A program made the position numbers and the translations under genes. This document shows, piece by piece, positions 13,781 to 16,267 of a stretch of 16,267 bases of DNA. The stretch is from the NCBI GenBank assembly GCA_964384485.1, contig CAYLLE010000082.1:1-16267 (forward strand), given 5' to 3'. Each line of letters starts with the position of its first letter. The stretch's first letter is position 1. The notes beneath the pieces were generated by a model. It ran no database searches, was not told where the DNA came from, and worked only from the letters and a program-made list of their open reading frames with translations. This stretch comes from CAYLLE01 sp964384485. Its GTDB lineage: Bacteria; Spirochaetota; Spirochaetia; CAYLLE01.

Positions 13781-16111
13781 CTATATATTCTCCGCCCGTT
13801 TCCTGATTTCCCGGGAGTAGGTCTGGAACTCTTCCACCGTCATGGACTTGATAAAGGCGAATCCCCGGGTAGCCCGGATCAGGGCGCTCTCGTGCTCGTA
13901 GAAAAACTCACGTCCCAGGCAGGCCGAAAGCATCTCGTATTGCTCCACCTGAATTTTCTGGGCCAGCTTGGGAAAAGGGCCCTGCATTTCGTAGCTCGGA
14001 AAGGACGCGGTTTTCTGGGAGATGTAGGTGTTCATGAAGGAGGAATACTGGAGCGTCAGCATGTTGAGCGAAACCGGCACGAAGATATTTGCTTCCGAAG
14101 GATGGAACCGGTACCAGACGTTGCGGTAGCCGATCACTTCCAGATCATTCCGTCCCGTTTCTTTTACGTAGAGACTCAGGGCTTCCGCTATAGCCTGCAG
14201 CACCTTGTAGTGGGTGTCCGGTCCGCTCGCTTCGGGATCAAACGCCACGGTTATGACATCGGGGTTCACCTCCCGGAGCAGGCGCAGCACCGGCAGCACG
14301 TCCCGGGAGACGGTCGGCTCTTCGGTAAATATCTCTCCCTGGTAAAATCCCAGCCTGAGGTCTTCGACGGAAGCGGAATTCCACCCGAAATACCCCCAAA
14401 GACAGGCCGATTCCCATTCCCGGCACATTCCTTTCAGCTTCTGGATGTAGGGAAGGTCCTTCTTTCCCGGATACTGGGTTTCAAAGTAATTGACCAGTTC
14501 TTCCACCCGCTCCTCAATATCTTCCAGATTGATTTCTTCAAAAACGATCATCAGGTCCCGGAGAAACCGTCTGAGTGTTCCCTCCTCCTGAAGGACATCC
14601 GAGCGGGCGGCGATACCGTCCAGATAGCGGTACACGTCGTGATCCCGGTAGTGGCTGTTCTCCTGGGAAAAGTATCCCTCCTCAAGCAGCCGGGTGAATC
14701 CGTGCCGGTCGTCCTTTAGGGCCTGATGCATCTTCCGGCAGAGATCGAGCATGTACGCGTTGGTGACCGCGGTAAAGCCGCTTGTCATGGTGGCGAAATG
14801 GTGATAGTTGCTGTGGACCCGGATGCTTCTGACCACGTAGGGCATATAGCCCAGCATGATGTCGTCATGGTGCGGTTCGGTGTGCAGGAACCGGGTGTCC
14901 TTCCGGTTGTCCATGCCTTTAAGGAGTTTGTTCTTGAGCAAATTCGTTACCATCCGGTTCAGCTCCTCCGGCTTTTTCCCGGTTTTTTTGAGCAGGATTT
15001 TTCCTTCCCCGGAATTCCGGTAATCCCCTGACTGCAGATCGATGATTTTTCTGCCCGATTCAAGGGCAAGATCGATAACGATCCGCTCAATTTCTTCTTT
15101 GGTAAATTTTTCCTTGGCGTTCAGAATCTGCAGATTCCTGCCGGTCAGATGTTTCGCGGCCCCCTCGGTCAGGTAGAACCGGGAATCCTTCAGTTCCTGC
15201 AGCACCGTGGCCGGATACATGATGTCTCTGGTGTGCTGAACGGCGCCGGCAACCACCTTCGCTTTCGCTTCACCCGCCGCCATGATTATGGCAGCGGCTT
15301 TTTTATTGTAGGTGATTGTATCAAGGCCGATGGTGATCACCAGACGCTTCCGGGCCACTTCTATACCCCCCAGATCGGTTGCCGCCGCGGCCTGGGTTTC
15401 GTAATTTATTTCGGTCAGCCGGGTTGTGGAATGCATGTCCGATCCCCGGACATTAAAACCGATATGTCCGTCCGGTCCAATCCCCCCCAGGAAAAAACCG
15501 ATTCCCCCCATCTCGCGGATTTTGTCTTCATATTCCACGCACCACTGATCCACCGCGGTAAGGGTCTGTTTCCGCAGTTTTTCGAGCTTTGTCTGGGCCG
15601 GCCGGTACCGGAGGCTCAGATCCACCGGTTCGTCATCCCAGATATCTTCCAGCGACTGTGATTCCGGAACTCCGATCTCTTCGCAGTTTATTAAAAGGGA
15701 ACGGTCGGGATCGATACCGAAACCTTCCAGATAGTACTTATGCACGTAATAATAAAAGCTGTTCTGGTGCCGGGGATTGATTGGGTAGAACTCATCGATC
15801 TGCACAAACCGGAGTCCCCGGGTTTCCGGCTTTTTGCCGGTTTCTATTCCCCAGTCCTCAAGCTCCTTCCGGGTCTCCGTATTATTCCAGTCCGATAGAA
15901 ACCGCTTCGCCTCCCGGATAAAATATTCCGGTGTTTTTCCCGTGGGCAGGGAGATAACCCCTTCCGGATTCTGCTGTATCCATTCCAGAAATCTGAGGGC
16001 GGTGATTGTCCCTAGCGATGGAAAGTTATCGATCACAACGACCCGGCGGTTTTGACCCGCGTCCGCCATGGGGTATTTCTGCTTTATCCGTTCTTCCACC
16101 TGTGATTTCAT
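13781..16111 (-). CDS. NagB-like deaminase / PIG-L (LmbE) deacetylase fusion
   Basis: A 776-residue two-domain protein. The N-terminal half resembles glucosamine-6-phosphate deaminase: LPTGKTPE (phosphate loop), QIDEFYP with Asp106, and GGIGPDGHIGFN with Asp214 and His216. The C-terminal half carries a PIG-L/LmbE deacetylase metal site, PHHDDIMLGY, with His414-His415-Asp416-Asp417, and a later GPDTHYKVLQ. A similar fusion is known in Bacteroides (the BT_0258 type), but its substrate is not established. Plausible work is deacetylation and then deamination of an N-acetyl amino-sugar compound, giving fructose-6-phosphate and ammonia. I chose the ATG at 16111 because GGGAGGA (16121-16115) precedes it; a TTG at 16138 is in frame but lacks a ribosome-binding site. 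No signal peptide. The downstream ROK regulator supports an amino-sugar role. Confidence 0.88.
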   Translation of the reverse strand: MKSQVEERIKQKYPMADAGQNRRVVVIDNFPSLGTITALRFLEWIQQNPEGVISLPTGKTPEYFIREAKRFLSDWNNTETRKELEDWGIETGKKPETRGLRFVQIDEFYPINPRHQNSFYYYVHKYYLEGFGIDPDRSLLINCEEIGVPESQSLEDIWDDEPVDLSLRYRPAQTKLEKLRKQTLTAVDQWCVEYEDKIREMGGIGFFLGGIGPDGHIGFNVRGSDMHSTTRLTEINYETQAAAATDLGGIEVARKRLVITIGLDTITYNKKAAAIIMAAGEAKAKVVAGAVQHTRDIMYPATVLQELKDSRFYLTEGAAKHLTGRNLQILNAKEKFTKEEIERIVIDLALESGRKIIDLQSGDYRNSGEGKILLKKTGKKPEELNRMVTNLLKNKLLKGMDNRKDTRFLHTEPHHDDIMLGYMPYVVRSIRVHSNYHHFATMTSGFTAVTNAYMLDLCRKMHQALKDDRHGFTRLLEEGYFSQENSHYRDHDVYRYLDGIAARSDVLQEEGTLRRFLRDLMIVFEEINLEDIEERVEELVNYFETQYPGKKDLPYIQKLKGMCREWESACLWGYFGWNSASVEDLRLGFYQGEIFTEEPTVSRDVLPVLRLLREVNPDVITVAFDPEASGPDTHYKVLQAIAEALSLYVKETGRNDLEVIGYRNVWYRFHPSEANIFVPVSLNMLTLQYSSFMNTYISQKTASFPSYEMQGPFPKLAQKIQVEQYEMLSACLGREFFYEHESALIRATRGFAFIKSMTVEEFQTYSREIRKRAENI

Positions 16112-16154
16112 GATTCCTCCCAAGGTTGGTTTAAACAATCAACTAACTACCATG

Positions 16155-16183
16155 AGTATATCCATATATTGATTAATATTCAA
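16155..16183 (-). promoter_or_regulatory. Sigma70-type promoter of the NagB/PIG-L - ROK operon
   Basis: On the minus strand a -35 box TTGAAT (16183-16178), a 17-bp spacer and a -10 box TATACT (16160-16155) are in ideal arrangement. Transcription would begin near 16148, giving a leader of about 37 nt before the ATG at 16111. It is the only good promoter seen for the minus-strand pair. Confidence 0.75.
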
Positions 16184-16184
16184 T
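16168..16184. promoter_or_regulatory. Operator-like palindrome over the -35 box
   Basis: The 17-bp segment ATTGATTAATATTCAAT has arms ATTGA and TCAAT around an AT-rich 7-bp centre. It covers the -35 box and part of the spacer of the promoter at 16155-16183, a position where a bound protein would block RNA polymerase. Its AT-rich form fits the sites used by NagC-type ROK repressors, so the product of 12572-13762 is the natural candidate. This is inference from position and symmetry. Confidence 0.45.
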
Positions 16185-16250
16185 CGGGATCATCGGGAAT
16201 TGCCTTTTTTCAGCGAAAAAAAATATGCGGCAATTCCCGGTCAACCCGAT
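16183..16250. repeat. Nested long inverted repeat upstream of the minus-strand operon
   Basis: Inner arms CGGGAATTGCC (16194-16204) and GGCAATTCCCG (16229-16239) are a perfect 11-bp inverted repeat around a 24-nt centre. That centre contains T6 and A8 runs able to extend the pairing. Outside them, ATCGGG (16183-16188) and CCCGAT (16245-16250) form a second 6-bp pair, each separated from the inner arm by exactly 5 nt. It lies directly upstream of the promoter of the NagB/PIG-L gene. No T-run follows on either side, so it does not look like an intrinsic terminator. A paired binding site for a dimeric or looping regulator, or a DNA/RNA structure belonging to the next gene outside the window, are possible. 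Confidence 0.8.
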
Positions 16251-16267
16251 CTAAATTTATATATTAT

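Noticed and set aside
13766..14719. 317-codon plus-strand open frame
   Set aside because: It lies wholly antisense to the NagB/PIG-L gene, has no recognisable motif or ribosome-binding site, and arises from the GC-rich codon pattern.
16112..16138. Upstream TTG start for the NagB/PIG-L gene
   Set aside because: The extra 9 residues have no Shine-Dalgarno in front, while the ATG at 16111 has GGGAGGA at ideal distance.
16194..16239. Rho-independent terminator
   Set aside because: The inverted repeat has a long 24-nt centre and neither arm is followed by a T-run, so it lacks the terminator pattern.
16183..16250. Terminal repeats of an insertion sequence
   Set aside because: Only 24 nt lie between the inner arms, there is no transposase and no flanking target duplication.

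Overview
The window looks like chromosomal DNA from a free-living bacterium, with GC in the mid-50s by eye. Arginine is written mostly as CGG and the tetranucleotide CCGG is very frequent. The gene mix is a homodimeric pyruvate dehydrogenase E1, a bacterial aeRF1-like protein, a beta-phosphoglucomutase/GH65 fusion and a NagB/PIG-L fusion. Together with a tRNA that does not encode CCA, this fits a free-living spirochaete (Spirochaeta-like) best. That assignment is inference from remembered protein families, not a measured result.

Layout. Positions 2-74 (minus) hold a tRNA-Pro(TGG) gene with its own promoter, divergent from a well-formed sigma70-type promoter at 180-208. The latter drives a small secreted protein of unknown function (242-793) and endonuclease III (nth, 777-1433), whose reading frames overlap. 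A 131-bp gap follows, holding a dyad (1467-1493) and a near-consensus sigma54 (-24/-12) promoter (1516-1531). Downstream are six tightly packed plus-strand genes (1565-12588): aceE, aceF, lpdA, a baeRF-type protein, a trehalose-phosphatase-like HAD protein, and a beta-phosphoglucomutase/GH65 phosphorylase fusion. The spacings (11 nt, 1-nt overlap, 20 nt, 9 nt, 4-nt overlap) suggest one transcript.

On the minus strand, converging on that operon with a 17-bp tail-to-tail overlap, are a NagB/PIG-L fusion gene (13781-16111) and, 18 bp after it, a ROK-family repressor (12572-13762). Their promoter (-35/-10 at 16183-16155) is overlapped by a 17-bp palindrome that could be the repressor's operator. 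A nested long inverted repeat lies just upstream (16183-16250).

How the genes may work together. GH65 phosphorolysis of a glucosyl disaccharide would give glucose and beta-glucose-1-phosphate. The fused mutase domain would turn the latter into glucose-6-phosphate for glycolysis. The PDH complex from the same operon would convert the resulting pyruvate to acetyl-CoA. The minus-strand pair probably handles amino-sugar phosphates under ROK control. No mobile element, CRISPR array, rRNA or clear rho-independent terminator was seen. The only stretches without genes are 75-241, 1434-1564 and 16112-16267; each is described below through the signals it holds.
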